This document shows positions 26,829-34,996 of a DNA stretch of 64,000 bases, one piece after another. The notes under the pieces were generated by a model, which was given only the letters and a program-made list of their open reading frames with translations, made no database searches and was not told the origin of the DNA. Location: positions 434,001 to 498,000 of the forward strand of contig NZ_VOMB01000016.1 in NCBI RefSeq assembly GCF_019050325.1, given 5' to 3'. Position 1 is the stretch's first letter; each line of letters begins with the position of its first letter. The position numbers were made by a program, and so were the translations under genes. This stretch comes from [Mycobacterium] fortunisiensis. GTDB lineage: Bacteria > Actinomycetota > Actinomycetes > Mycobacteriales > Mycobacteriaceae.

Positions 26829-27638
26829 TTACCGACCGGTAGCTTGCGGGTCCGTGACTCCTGGAATCTGGCTCGCCATGGCGGCGCCGACGATCCCCGC
26901 GGTGTTGAGCAGCGCGGCCGGCACGATCGGGGTGCGGATCTTGAGCAGCGGCAGCCACTTGTCGGATTTGCGGCTGATCCCGCCGCCGGCGATGAACAGG
27001 TCCGGCCAGATCGCGTTCTCGATCGTCACCAGAACTTTGTTCACCTCCTCGCTCCACCGGGCATAGTTCCAGCCCTTGCGCTCCTTGACCGAGGATGCCG
27101 CGCGGTGCTCGGCCTCCTTGCCGTCTACCTGCAGATGGCCAAATTCGGTGTTGGGCAACAACACTCCGTTGTGGATCACCGCCGATCCGATCCCGGTGCC
27201 GAAGGTGAGCAGCACGACGACGCCGGAGTTGTCCTTGCCCGCTCCGTAATGCTCCTCGGCGAGGCCCGCGGCGTCGGCGTCGTTGAGCACGGTCACCGGT
27301 AGCCCGCCGAGTGCGCCGCCGATCACCTCGACGGCATTCACACCGATCCAGCCCTTGTCGACGTTGGCCGCGGTGCGCACGATGCCGCTGGTGACCACGC
27401 CCGGGTACGTGACGCCCACACTGCCGGTCCAGCCGAACTCCGCCACCACCGCCGCAACCGACTTCGCCACCGCTTCCGGGGTGGCCGGCTGCGGCGTGTC
27501 GAGCTTGAACCGCTCACCGATCAGCTGTCCGGTGTCGAGGTCGACGATGCCGCCCTTGATTCCACTGCCACCGACGTCGACCCCGAATCCGCGGCGCTGC
27601 GTGCCGGCGGGTGCTGGGTCTGCTGCGGGTGCGGTCAT
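26829..27638 (-). CDS. ppgK: polyphosphate glucokinase PpgK
   Basis: PpgK phosphorylates glucose using polyphosphate or ATP. The 269-residue ROK-type kinase shows FGVDVGGSGIKGGIVDL (phosphate 1), LNDADAAGLAEEHYGAG with the catalytic Asp, LLTFGTGIGSAVIHNGVL (phosphate 2) and the late IAGGGISRKSDKWLPLL block typical of polyphosphate glucokinases. AAGGAG precedes the ATG. It lies upstream of sigA on the same strand, as in M. tuberculosis. Confidence 0.95.
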   Translation of the reverse strand: MTAPAADPAPAGTQRRGFGVDVGGSGIKGGIVDLDTGQLIGERFKLDTPQPATPEAVAKSVAAVVAEFGWTGSVGVTYPGVVTSGIVRTAANVDKGWIGVNAVEVIGGALGGLPVTVLNDADAAGLAEEHYGAGKDNSGVVVLLTFGTGIGSAVIHNGVLLPNTEFGHLQVDGKEAEHRAASSVKERKGWNYARWSEEVNKVLVTIENAIWPDLFIAGGGISRKSDKWLPLLKIRTPIVPAALLNTAGIVGAAMASQIPGVTDPQATGR

Positions 27639-27763
27639 GGGCGCTCCTTTGCGGGGCAGTCGGACGAACCAAGGCGCGCTCCCACCCTAGTCGTTACGCC
27701 GCGCACCGGGGTTCAACGTTTCGCCGAAGCGACTTTTCGGCCGGAAGATGTTGCGATGGACTC

Positions 27764-28621
27764 GTGACCGACAACAGATTCGATGCTCCCGCATTGCGGG
27801 CGGTGGCCGAGCAACTGGCCGCCGGGGCCGCAGAGTTCGTCGCGCGTCGCCGTGCCGAGGTGTTCGGCACCGCAGCGTGTTCCGGCGGCACCCGGGTACG
27901 TGACGATGTGCGCACTGTCAGATCTAAGAGCACTCCGACCGACCCCGTCACGATCGTCGACACCGAAACCGAGCGCTGGCTACGTGAGCAGTTGGCGGTG
28001 CTGCGCCCGGGCGAGGCCGTCCTGGGTGAGGAAGAGGGCGGCGAACGTGATGGCCGGCGCGGGGTGAGTTGGGTGCTCGACCCGATCGACGGCACGGTGA
28101 ACTTCGTCTACGGAATCCCGGCTTATGCGGTGTCGGTGGCCGTGCAGTACGACGGACACTCGGTGGCCGGCGCTGTGGCCGACGTGCCGGCCGGCGACGT
28201 GTATTCGGCGGCGCTGGGACAGGGGGCCGAGGTGATCCGGGACGGGGTACGGACCCGGCTGCGGTGCAGCACGGTCGACGACTTGACCATGACCTTGCTG
28301 GGCACCGGGTTCGCCTACGACCCCGACCGGCGGGCGCGGCAGGCCGCGGTGCTGGCGACGATGCTGCCGGTGGTGCGCGACGTGCGCCGGATCGGATCCT
28401 GTGCACTCGACCTGTGCATGGTGGCCGCCGGTCGGCTGGACGCCTACTACGAGGAGGGCGTGCAGGTCTGGGACTGGGCCGCGGCGGCCCTGATCGCCGC
28501 CGAGGCCGGGGCCACGGTGTGGCTGCCGACCGCTACCGGCGCCGAGGCGGTGGGGGCGGCGGCACCCGGTGTCGCCGACGTCTTGCACCGGGCGTTAGCA
28601 GATGCCGGTATGGATCTTTGA
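27764..28621 (+). CDS. suhB: inositol-1-monophosphatase SuhB
   Basis: SuhB dephosphorylates inositol-1-phosphate, feeding phosphatidylinositol, mannosides and mycothiol. Metal-binding motifs are GEEEGG, WVLDPIDGTVNFVYGIP and the C-terminal VQVWDWAAAALIAAEAGA. The GTG at 27764 gives 285 residues; it is preferred because it starts the N-terminal helix and is close to the M. tuberculosis length. The 125-base gap to divergent ppgK shows no clear operator. Its 3' end overlaps cei by 27 bases. Confidence 0.92.
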   Translation: MTDNRFDAPALRAVAEQLAAGAAEFVARRRAEVFGTAACSGGTRVRDDVRTVRSKSTPTDPVTIVDTETERWLREQLAVLRPGEAVLGEEEGGERDGRRGVSWVLDPIDGTVNFVYGIPAYAVSVAVQYDGHSVAGAVADVPAGDVYSAALGQGAEVIRDGVRTRLRCSTVDDLTMTLLGTGFAYDPDRRARQAAVLATMLPVVRDVRRIGSCALDLCMVAAGRLDAYYEEGVQVWDWAAAALIAAEAGATVWLPTATGAEAVGAAAPGVADVLHRALADAGMDL

Positions 28622-29245
28622 CAGCAGTTCGGGGTCGGACGGTGCGGTGGCGTCGGGCCGGAGGCTGGCCAGTACCGCGTTGATGTTGTCGTTGCTGGTC
28701 AGTTCGCTGAACTCGGTGCCCAGCGCCAGGTCGACGCCGGTGTCGGGCCGGTCGTCCTGGTACAGCTCGGTGCACGGCGCGACCAGCCACAGGGCGGCCG
28801 CGGCGCCACGCCCGGTCGGGCCGAACCGGATCTGGCCCTGGCACTCCAGGCGCGTGGTGGCGTAGATGGGATCGTTGGCGGCCTCGGGTTGGGCGAAGCC
28901 CAGATCGCGCAGCGCACCGGCGATCTCGCCGGCCTGACCGCCCTGGCCGCTGGCGTTGAGCACCCGGATCTTGGTCTCGGCCAGCGGTGCCGGGGTGACC
29001 TCGATCATCGCCGAGCGGGCCACCAGCTCGCCCAGCTTGGGAGTTGCCGGGTCGGTGGCCGGCGGCGGGTTGTTGCAGACCGTGGCCTCGTGCACATCGG
29101 TGGGCTGGTTGAGCGCGATGATCCACACGATCAGCGTCACCAGCGCGAGCGCGGTGACGAGCACGATGCCGGGGACGAAACTGCGCCGACGGAAGGGGCG
29201 ACCGTGTCGGTCGAAGGCGGTGCCGTCGGTGATTTGCGCGACCAC
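28595..29245 (-). CDS. cei: envelope integrity protein Cei
   Basis: The 216-residue protein has one membrane span (about residues 24-47, FVPGIVLVTALALVTLIVWIIAL) and a secreted LytR_C-type domain (KIRVLNASGQGGQAGEIAGALRDLGF). Cysteines near 57, 134, 157 and 216 may form disulfides. M. tuberculosis Cei is needed for envelope integrity and virulence and has the same length and position. The start is GTG at 29245. It converges on suhB. Confidence 0.93.
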   Translation of the reverse strand: MVAQITDGTAFDRHGRPFRRRSFVPGIVLVTALALVTLIVWIIALNQPTDVHEATVCNNPPPATDPATPKLGELVARSAMIEVTPAPLAETKIRVLNASGQGGQAGEIAGALRDLGFAQPEAANDPIYATTRLECQGQIRFGPTGRGAAAALWLVAPCTELYQDDRPDTGVDLALGTEFSELTSNDNINAVLASLRPDATAPSDPELLSKIHTGIC

Positions 29246-29297
29246 ACATGCACTCTAAGGGCTACCGCGTGCGCTGACGCAGCAGAGCTCAGACGGT

Positions 29298-29317
29298 AGT
29301 GTGATGTAAATCACACT
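29298..29317. promoter_or_regulatory. perfect CRP-type site upstream of the DUF4193 gene
   Basis: AGTGTGATGTAAATCACACT is a perfect 7-6-7 dyad containing TGTGA-N6-TCACA, the CRP consensus used by mycobacterial Crp (Rv3676). A TATAAC hexamer (29317-29322) abuts its right edge. The site lies between divergent cei and the DUF4193 gene and could act on either. Confidence 0.75.
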
Positions 29318-29410
29318 ATAACGTGTGGCAATACGGGCACGAATCATTTGGGGAATGCGTTCGACGCTGGTACAAAGCTCTGCTGCAAGGTAAGGGAGGG
29401 GACACAGACG

Positions 29411-29713
29411 ATGGCTACCGACTACGACGCCCCGCGACGATCAGAAGCTGACGAAGTTTCCGAGGACTCGCTCGAAGAGCTCAAGGCACGGCGCAACGAG
29501 GCGCAATCCGCGGTGGTGGATGTCGACGAATCCGAGACCGCAGAGTCGTTCGAACTGCCGGGCGCAGACCTGTCCGGTGAGGAACTGTCGGTGCGGGTGG
29601 TGCCGAAGCAGGCCGACGAGTTCACCTGCTCCAGCTGCTTTCTGGTGCATCACCGCAGCCGGCTGGCGAGCGAGAAGAACGGCGTGATGATCTGCACGGA
29701 CTGCGCCGCCTGA
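29411..29713 (+). CDS. DUF4193 zinc-ribbon protein (Rv2699c-like)
   Basis: The 100-residue acidic protein ends in a CSSC...CTDC zinc-ribbon-like motif (EFTCSSCFLVHHRSRLAS to MICTDCAA). It is highly conserved in actinobacteria beside dut and resembles small transcription-associated proteins, but function is unknown. ATG 29411 has AAGGGAGG upstream. A perfect CRP-type site and a -10-like hexamer lie about 100 bases upstream, so cAMP control is likely. Confidence 0.9.
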   Translation: MATDYDAPRRSEADEVSEDSLEELKARRNEAQSAVVDVDESETAESFELPGADLSGEELSVRVVPKQADEFTCSSCFLVHHRSRLASEKNGVMICTDCAA

Positions 29714-29714
29714 C

Positions 29715-29805
29715 GCGGCTCAGCCGCGGCGGCCGGATTCGCGGCTCAGCCGCTACGGCCGGATTCGCGGCTCAGCCGCTACGGCCGGATTCGCGGCTCA
29801 GCCGC
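29715..29805. repeat. 26-bp tandem repeat, 3.5 copies, between convergent genes
   Basis: Units start at 29715, 29741, 29767 and 29793 (the last is half a unit). Each begins with the dyad GCGGCTCAGCCGC and continues to GGCCGGATTC; units 2 and 3 are identical and unit 1 differs at two positions. The array begins right after the DUF4193 stop and its last half-unit holds the stop of the convergent DUF3093 gene. The dyads could form small hairpins in either transcript. It looks like a MIRU/VNTR-type locus. Confidence 0.85.
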
Positions 29806-30277
29806 GGAGCGCAGCCAGAACACGATCCGGATGTCGAGAGCTGATCAGCCAGTACGGGGTGGGGTCATCCGGATCATCGAGTACCACCAGGACCATGGGG
29901 CCGATCCAGGCCCGGTGCACGACGTAGGCCGCCGGATCGAGTTGGCGGCCCAATGCGGCCGACTTGGCCGATCGCGGGACCTCGGCAGAACGGGAAATGA
30001 CGCTGGTCGGCAGGTGCGCGTCGCCGATGCACAACTCGGTGTCACCGCCGCCGCGCTGCACCACCTTCACCTCGGTTTTGCTGAACCACGTCAACACCGC
30101 GGCCGCCACGCCGAACAGAAGTACGTACGGCAGCCACGCCGGGATGGCCGGCGCCGCCAGTCCGATCTCGAACGCGATCACTCCTGCCAGCACCGCAGCG
30201 GGCAGCGACCACCACCACGGCACCCACAGACGTTCCCGATAGCGAACGCTTTGGGTGGTTGCACGCGTGTCCGACAC
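29798..30277 (-). CDS. DUF3093 membrane protein (Rv2698-like)
   Basis: The 159-residue protein has two membrane spans (about residues 21-63, [20 protein letters not shown] and [18 protein letters not shown]) and a soluble domain ending [14 protein letters not shown]. Start GTG 30277 ([23 protein letters not shown]) follows a TACTCT hexamer by 7 bases, implying a leaderless mRNA. Its start is 25 bases from the divergent dut start. Function is unknown; the family is conserved beside dut. Confidence 0.87.
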   Translation of the reverse strand: MSDTRATTQSVRYRERLWVPWWWSLPAAVLAGVIAFEIGLAAPAIPAWLPYVLLFGVAAAVLTWFSKTEVKVVQRGGGDTELCIGDAHLPTSVISRSAEVPRSAKSAALGRQLDPAAYVVHRAWIGPMVLVVLDDPDDPTPYWLISSRHPDRVLAALRG

Positions 30278-30284
30278 GCGGCTC

Positions 30285-30294
30285 AGAGTAATCT
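30285..30294. promoter_or_regulatory. overlapping divergent -10 elements of dut and the DUF3093 gene
   Basis: AGAGTAATCT contains TAATCT (30289-30294) reading toward dut, 8 bases before its GTG, and TACTCT on the other strand (30290-30285), 7 bases before the DUF3093 GTG. The two -10 hexamers share the central TA pair. The 25-base gap leaves no room for leaders, so both mRNAs should be leaderless. Confidence 0.65.
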
Positions 30295-30302
30295 GTGACG
30301 TC

Positions 30303-30767
30303 GTGTCCAACACTCTGGCGGTCGTCCGATTGGACCGCGAACTACCGATGCCCACCCGGGCGCACGATGGTGATGCGGGCGTAGACCTCTACAGCGCGCA
30401 GGATGTCGAACTCGCCCCCGGGCAACGGGCGCTGGTGCCCACCGGAGTGGCCGTGGCCATCCCGCACGGAATGGTGGGGCTGGTGCATCCGCGGTCGGGT
30501 CTGGCTGCCCGGGTGGGGCTTTCGATCGTCAACAGCCCGGGCACGATCGACGCCGGCTATCGCGGTGAGATCAAGGTTTCCCTGATCAATCTGGACCCCG
30601 ACACGCCGATCGTGGTCAACCGTGGCGACCGGATTGCCCAGTTGTTGGTACAGCGGGTAGAACTGCCCGAGTTGGTCGAGGTGACCTCGTTCGACGAGGC
30701 CGGCCTGGCTGACACCTCCCGTGGCGACGGTGGCCACGGTTCCTCCGGCGGACATGCGAGTTTGTGA
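30303..30767 (+). CDS. dut: dUTP pyrophosphatase Dut
   Basis: Dut hydrolyses dUTP to dUMP, keeping uracil out of DNA and feeding dTMP synthesis. All five dUTPase motifs are visible: [33 protein letters not shown] and the flexible C-terminal [11 protein letters not shown]. The 154-residue length from GTG 30303 equals the M. tuberculosis protein. The stop TGA shares one base with the next ATG, so dut and the DUF3710 gene are coupled. Confidence 0.96.
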   Translation: MSNTLAVVRLDRELPMPTRAHDGDAGVDLYSAQDVELAPGQRALVPTGVAVAIPHGMVGLVHPRSGLAARVGLSIVNSPGTIDAGYRGEIKVSLINLDPDTPIVVNRGDRIAQLLVQRVELPELVEVTSFDEAGLADTSRGDGGHGSSGGHASL

Positions 30768-31567
30768 TGGCATTCGGAAAACGTAAGAACGACAAGGCAG
30801 ACCAGACCGACGACGAGCTGGTCGAACCGTCGGCGCCGGCAGATGCGGCGGCGGTGCTCGACGAGCCCCGGGACGACGACGGGGATTTCGACGGCCCGTT
30901 CGATGTCGAGGACTTCGACGACCCGGCGGTGGCGGCCCAGGGGCGGCTCGATCTCGGTTCCGTACTGATCCCCATGCCCGACGGCGGGCAGGTGCAGGTC
31001 GAGCTCAACGAGGCCGGGGCGCCCAGCGCGGTCTGGGTGATGACGCCCAACGGCCGGTTCACCGTCGCCGCGTACGCCGCTCCCAAGAGCGCGGGCCTGT
31101 GGCGCGAGGTGGCCGGCGAGCTGGCCGAGTCGCTGCGCAAGGACGCCGGCTCGGTCAGCATCCAGGACGGTCCGTGGGGCCGTGAGGTGGTCGGGGTGGG
31201 CAACGGCGGCGTCGTGCGCTTCATCGGTGTCGACGGTTACCGCTGGATGGTGCGCTGTGTGGTCAACGGCGCCCCGGAAACCATCGACGCGTTGGCCGAT
31301 GAGGCACGGGCCGCACTGGCTGACAGCGTGATTCGCCGCGGTGACACCCCGCTGCCGGTGCGGACGCCGCTACCGGTGCAGCTGCCCGAGCCGATGGCGG
31401 CTCAACTGCAGCAGGCGGCGCAGCAGGCCGCGATGCAGCAGGCGGCGCAGCAGCTCGCCGCGGCCGCCCAGGCCTTGCCGCAGGACCAGCCGCCGGCCGA
31501 ACCGGCGGCCCGCCGCAGCGTCCAGGGCTCGGCGATGCAGCAGCTGCGCACCATCACCGGCGGCTGA
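30767..31567 (+). CDS. DUF3710 protein (Rv2696c-like)
   Basis: The 266-residue cytoplasmic protein has an acidic N-terminus (DDELVEP, DDDGDFDGPFDVEDFDD), a central DUF3710 domain (SVLIPMPDGGQVQVEL to YRWMVRCVVNG), and a glutamine/alanine-rich tail (QLQQAAQQAAMQQAAQQ) likely to be helical. Its ATG overlaps the dut stop by one base. Function is unknown. Confidence 0.88.
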   Translation: MAFGKRKNDKADQTDDELVEPSAPADAAAVLDEPRDDDGDFDGPFDVEDFDDPAVAAQGRLDLGSVLIPMPDGGQVQVELNEAGAPSAVWVMTPNGRFTVAAYAAPKSAGLWREVAGELAESLRKDAGSVSIQDGPWGREVVGVGNGGVVRFIGVDGYRWMVRCVVNGAPETIDALADEARAALADSVIRRGDTPLPVRTPLPVQLPEPMAAQLQQAAQQAAMQQAAQQLAAAAQALPQDQPPAEPAARRSVQGSAMQQLRTITGG

Positions 31568-31569
31568 GT

Positions 31570-32352
31570 TCAGCCCGCTTGGTTGTCACTGGCGGCCCTG
31601 TCACTGGCGGCCCTGTCACTGGTGGCACTGTCACTGGTGGCACTGTCGCCGGTCGCTTCGGCCAGCGCCGCCACGCACGCCGCCCCGAGGACACCGGTGT
31701 CCAGACCCATCTGCTCGAGGGTGACCGACCGCAGCGCCGCCTGTGGTGCCGCGGCCACCCATTCGTAGCCGACCTCGGCCGGATGCACAGGGTCGTCGGT
31801 AGCCACCGCGACACCCATGGGGACCCGCAGCCCTTCGAGTTCGGCGCCCTCGGGCGCCCGGTAGCCGGCGGCCTCTTCCATCGCATCCGGCAGGTCCGGC
31901 CACAGGCCCACCCAGGAGCGGGCCAATTCGTCGGCCAGCCACGGCGGGCTCGAGGCGCGCATCTGCGCGACGGTGGCCGCGAGGCCGTCGCGACGCAACG
32001 ACTCGGCTGATTGCCGGGCCAACAGCGCGGCGGGCGCGTGCTGCGACGAACCGGTCCACGGCGGGAGCGCAGCCAGCACCGCCACCGCGCGGCTGGGATG
32101 GTCGAGGGCCCACCTGGCGGCCACAACGGCGCCGATGGACACCCCACCGACCGCGATGGGGCCGGACCGGGCAGCCTCGTCGAGGGCGTGCAGATAGCCC
32201 TTGACGAGCTTCTCCGGCGTCGGCGGCGGGGTCACAACGAGCGCGCCCGCGTCGTGCAGCGCAGCGGAGAAGGCCCGGTAGACATAGTTGTCATCGGAGC
32301 CGGTACCGGGCAGCAGAACGGTTGGGACACCGCGCAGGATGACGTTCATCAC
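31570..32352 (-). CDS. alpha/beta hydrolase-like protein (Rv2695-like) with a repeated C-terminal tail
   Basis: The 260-residue protein has an alpha/beta hydrolase core: VPTVLLPGTGSDD near the N-terminus and a GGVSIGA nucleophile elbow with Ser. The ATDDPVHP stretch is likely the acid region. The extreme C-terminus is a five-residue repeat (SATSD/RAASD) encoded by 15-bp tandem repeats. It converges on the DUF3710 gene with a 2-base gap. The substrate is unknown. Confidence 0.82.
   Translation of the reverse strand: MMNVILRGVPTVLLPGTGSDDNYVYRAFSAALHDAGALVVTPPPTPEKLVKGYLHALDEAARSGPIAVGGVSIGAVVAARWALDHPSRAVAVLAALPPWTGSSQHAPAALLARQSAESLRRDGLAATVAQMRASSPPWLADELARSWVGLWPDLPDAMEEAAGYRAPEGAELEGLRVPMGVAVATDDPVHPAEVGYEWVAAAPQAALRSVTLEQMGLDTGVLGAACVAALAEATGDSATSDSATSDRAASDRAASDNQAG
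31583..31653. repeat. 15-bp in-frame tandem repeat at the 3' end of the hydrolase gene
   Basis: Four full units start at 31583, 31598, 31613 and 31628, followed by a partial fifth. The unit is CTGTCACTGGYGGCM; units 1-2 and 3-4 form near-identical pairs. They encode the pentad repeat S/R-A-T/A-S-D near the end of the protein on the minus strand. Copy number is likely to vary among strains. Confidence 0.8.
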
Positions 32353-32483
32353 ACGATCGTGCCTGCCTCGTCAAATCGTCGGCGTGGCGCCCCGCACCCC
32401 ACGTGGCATTCGCCGAACAAGAGGTCTACCGTGGCCTTGGTTGGGCGGATTCACAGAGGATCCGCAGAAGGTCAGGAGAGGCC

Positions 32484-32855
32484 ATGGCTACGGCCGAAGG
32501 GTATCTGCGCCGGCTAACGCGACGCCTGACGGAAGACCCCGAACAGCTGGATGTTGAAGAGCTCAGCGACGACGCGGCCAACACCGGCGCGCTGAAGGCG
32601 ATCGACGCTCAACGCGGTCAAGAAGTGACCATGGTGGGCACCCTGCGCAGTGTCGAATGTAACGGCAAGGGGTGTTCCGGCGGCGTCAAGGCCGAGCTTT
32701 TCGACGGCACCGACACGGTGCAGCTGGTGTGGTTGGGGCAGCGCCGCATCCCGGGTATCGAATCGGGCCGCACCCTGCGGGTGCACGGTCGCGTCGGCAA
32801 GCTGGAGAACGGCGCCAAGGCGATCTACAACCCCCACTACGAAATTCAGAAGTGA
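32484..32855 (+). CDS. OB-fold nucleic-acid-binding-domain protein (Rv2694c-like)
   Basis: The 123-residue protein contains an OB-fold (VTMVGTLRSVECNGKGCSGGVKAELFDGTDTVQLVWLGQRRIPGIESGRTLRVHGR). The domain resembles tRNA-anticodon-type OB folds, suggesting RNA or DNA binding. ATG 32484 has AGGAGAGG upstream. The stop overlaps the next GTG by 4 bases, so it is an operon with the DUF3159 gene. Specific function is unknown. Confidence 0.88.
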   Translation: MATAEGYLRRLTRRLTEDPEQLDVEELSDDAANTGALKAIDAQRGQEVTMVGTLRSVECNGKGCSGGVKAELFDGTDTVQLVWLGQRRIPGIESGRTLRVHGRVGKLENGAKAIYNPHYEIQK

Positions 32856-33538
32856 GCCAGGCCGAAAACAACACCGGCGACGCACCTGCGCCCTCCGAGA
32901 GTGAACCGGCACCGGCCCGTGGCGGAGGACGCGCGGTGCTCGACCAGATGGGCGGCGCCAGCGGCCTGATCTATTCGTCGCTGCCGGTCGTGGTGTTCGT
33001 CCCGGTGTCCACGATGTTCGGGCTGATGCCGGCGATCGCGTCCGCGCTCGCGGTGGCAACCCTGATCCTGATCTGGCGGTTGGTGCGCCGCGATTCGGTG
33101 CAACCGGCGGTGTCGGGTTTTTTCGCCGTCGGGGTGAGCGCGCTCATCGCGTATCTGGTGGGGGAGTCGAAAGGCTACTTCCTCCTTGGTATCTGGAGCT
33201 CGCTGTTGTATGCCGTGCTATTTGGTGTCTCGGTGATCATCCGGCGCCCGGTGGTCGGTTACATCTGGGGCTGGGTGAACACCCACGACCGGGCCTGGCG
33301 TGACGTCCGCAAGGCGGTGCTGGCCTTCGATGTGGCCACGCTGACCTGGGTGGCGGTGTTCGCGTCGCGGTTCCTGGTCCAGCAGTACCTGTACGACTCG
33401 GACCAGACCGGTTGGCTGGGCGTCGCGCGCATCGCGATGGGCTGGCCGCTGACCGCCGTTGCCGCGCTCGTGACCTACCTGGCCATCCGCGCCGCGCAGC
33501 GTGCCGTGCACGCCCAGGAGGCGGCCCCGGCCCAGTGA
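32852..33538 (+). CDS. DUF3159 integral membrane protein (Rv2693c-like)
   Basis: The 228-residue protein has a short polar N-terminus and five or six membrane helices (for example SLPVVVFVPVSTMFGLMPAI and FAVGVSALIAYLVG). The DUF3159 motif GYFLLGIWSSLLYAVLFGVSVIIRRPVVG is present. GTG 32852 overlaps the previous stop as GTGA. Transport function is possible but unproven. It converges on ceoC. Confidence 0.88.
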   Translation: MSQAENNTGDAPAPSESEPAPARGGGRAVLDQMGGASGLIYSSLPVVVFVPVSTMFGLMPAIASALAVATLILIWRLVRRDSVQPAVSGFFAVGVSALIAYLVGESKGYFLLGIWSSLLYAVLFGVSVIIRRPVVGYIWGWVNTHDRAWRDVRKAVLAFDVATLTWVAVFASRFLVQQYLYDSDQTGWLGVARIAMGWPLTAVAALVTYLAIRAAQRAVHAQEAAPAQ

Positions 33539-33547
33539 GCCGGGCGG

Positions 33548-34216
33548 CTACCGTGGCGCCGGTCGCAGTAGCACCTCGCGCAGGTCGTCCTCGGATTCGG
33601 TGACGGCGACGAACAGCAGTTCGTCCCCGCCCTCCAGGGGCTCATCGGATTCGGGCACGATCACCCGGGCCCCGCGCAGGATCGTCACCAGGGCGGTGTC
33701 GCGGGGCAGATCCAGGCGCTTGACCGGCTTGCCGCCCCACGGGGTGTCGTCGGGCAGGGTGATCTCGACCAGATTGGCCTGTCCCTTGCGGAATTCCATC
33801 AGCCGCACCAGGTCTCCGACCGCGACGGCTTCCTCGACGAGGGAGGCCAGCATGCGCGGTGTCGACACGGCCACGTCGACGCCCCAGTTCTCGTCGAACA
33901 GCCACTCGTTGCGCGGGTCGTTGACGCGGGCCACCACCCGCGGAACCGCGAACTCGGTTTTGGCGAGCAGGCTGACCACCACGTTGACCTTGTCGTCCCC
34001 GGTGGCCGCGATCACCACGTCGAATTCCTCGAGCTTGACCGACTCCATCACGGTGAGCTCGCAGGCATCCCCGAGGACCCAGTGTGCGGCCGGGATGACG
34101 TCGACGTCGATGTGATCCGGGTTGCGTTCCAGCAGGGTCACGTCGTGGTTGCTCTCCAGCAACTCGCGGGCGATGGAGCGGCCTACCGCGCCGGCCCCGG
34201 CGATGGCGACTTTCAT
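33548..34216 (-). CDS. ceoC: TrkA-type potassium regulatory protein CeoC
   Basis: The 222-residue protein has an RCK_N NAD-binding domain (MKVAIAGAGAVGRSIARELL, DAC, IAATGDDKVNVVVSLLAK) and an RCK_C domain (ANLVEITLPDDTPWGGKPV to GGDELLFVAV). RCK proteins gate potassium transporters in response to nucleotides. It overlaps ceoB by 4 bases (ATGA). RCK_C domains in other bacteria bind c-di-AMP; that is family knowledge, not seen here. Confidence 0.92.
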   Translation of the reverse strand: MKVAIAGAGAVGRSIARELLESNHDVTLLERNPDHIDVDVIPAAHWVLGDACELTVMESVKLEEFDVVIAATGDDKVNVVVSLLAKTEFAVPRVVARVNDPRNEWLFDENWGVDVAVSTPRMLASLVEEAVAVGDLVRLMEFRKGQANLVEITLPDDTPWGGKPVKRLDLPRDTALVTILRGARVIVPESDEPLEGGDELLFVAVTESEDDLREVLLRPAPR

Positions 34217-34890
34217 CGGTCGGACTCCAAGTCCTCGCTCGGCGGTAGCGCCGCGATGGCCAGCGCCTCGGCGATGTGCCCGGACACGGCCGCCGCGTAG
34301 ACCTGGTCACCGGCCTGGATGACGGTCTTGGCATCGGGCAGATAGCCGCCGCCGAACCGGATGATGAAGGCCACTCGGCCGCCGGTGGCCGCTTCGAGGT
34401 CGGTGACCAGGTGTCCGGCCCAGTCCTGGTGCAGTGGGAGTTCGGCGACGCCGACGTTGCCCGAGGGGTCGCGCCACTTGGTGGTCTCGGTTTCTCTGGT
34501 CAGCACATTGAGCAGGCGGTCGGTGGTCCACGGCACGGTCGCGACGGTGGGGATACCCAGTCGCTCGTACACCGCGGCGCGCTTGGCGTCGTAGATGCGG
34601 GCCACCACGCGTTCGACGCCGAAGGTCTCGCGGGCCACCCGAGCCGAGATGATGTTCGAGTTGTCGCCCGAGGACACCGCGGCGAACGCGCCGGCCTCCT
34701 CGATCCCGGCGCGCAGCAGCACATCGCGGTCGAAGCCCATGCCGAGCACCCGTTCACCGGAGAATTCCGGAGGCAAGCGGTGGAAAGCGGTGCTGTCCCG
34801 GTCGATGACGGCGACTTCGTGGCCGATCCGGGCCAGGCTGTCCGCCAGCGACGCGCCCACTCGACCGCACCCCATGACGACTACACGCAC
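34213..34890 (-). CDS. ceoB: TrkA-type potassium regulatory protein CeoB
   Basis: The 225-residue protein repeats the RCK_N/RCK_C layout: VRVVVMGCGRVGASLADSL, AIDRDSTAFHRLPPEF, AVSSGDNSNIISARVARETF and a C-terminal TVIQAGDQVYAAAVSGHIAEAL. GTG 34890 is chosen because AAAGGAACG precedes it; an in-frame extension enters the divergent permease gene. It is cotranscribed with ceoC and divergent from the APC permease they probably control. Confidence 0.92.
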   Translation of the reverse strand: MRVVVMGCGRVGASLADSLARIGHEVAVIDRDSTAFHRLPPEFSGERVLGMGFDRDVLLRAGIEEAGAFAAVSSGDNSNIISARVARETFGVERVVARIYDAKRAAVYERLGIPTVATVPWTTDRLLNVLTRETETTKWRDPSGNVGVAELPLHQDWAGHLVTDLEAATGGRVAFIIRFGGGYLPDAKTVIQAGDQVYAAAVSGHIAEALAIAALPPSEDLESDR

Positions 34891-34982
34891 CCGACGTTCC
34901 TTTCCGGTGGCAGAAAAGCGGTGTTGCTCTATCCGTGCACCCGGAACGCTACAGCTTTGTGACGGCTTTCTGGCTTCGGGCA

Positions 34983-34988
34983 TAGTCT
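34983..34988 (+). promoter_or_regulatory. -10 element of the APC permease gene
   Basis: TAGTCT lies 8 bases before the GTG at 34997, the spacing of a leaderless mycobacterial mRNA. No clear -35 was found at 17 bases. Confidence 0.5.
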
Positions 34989-34996
34989 TGGCTCTC

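Noticed and set aside
29715..29805. CRISPR array
   Set aside because: The 26-bp units are directly contiguous with no unique spacers and there are no cas genes.
34891..34996. ydaO-type c-di-AMP riboswitch upstream of the KimA-like gene
   Set aside because: The plus-strand mRNA appears leaderless, leaving no room for a riboswitch.
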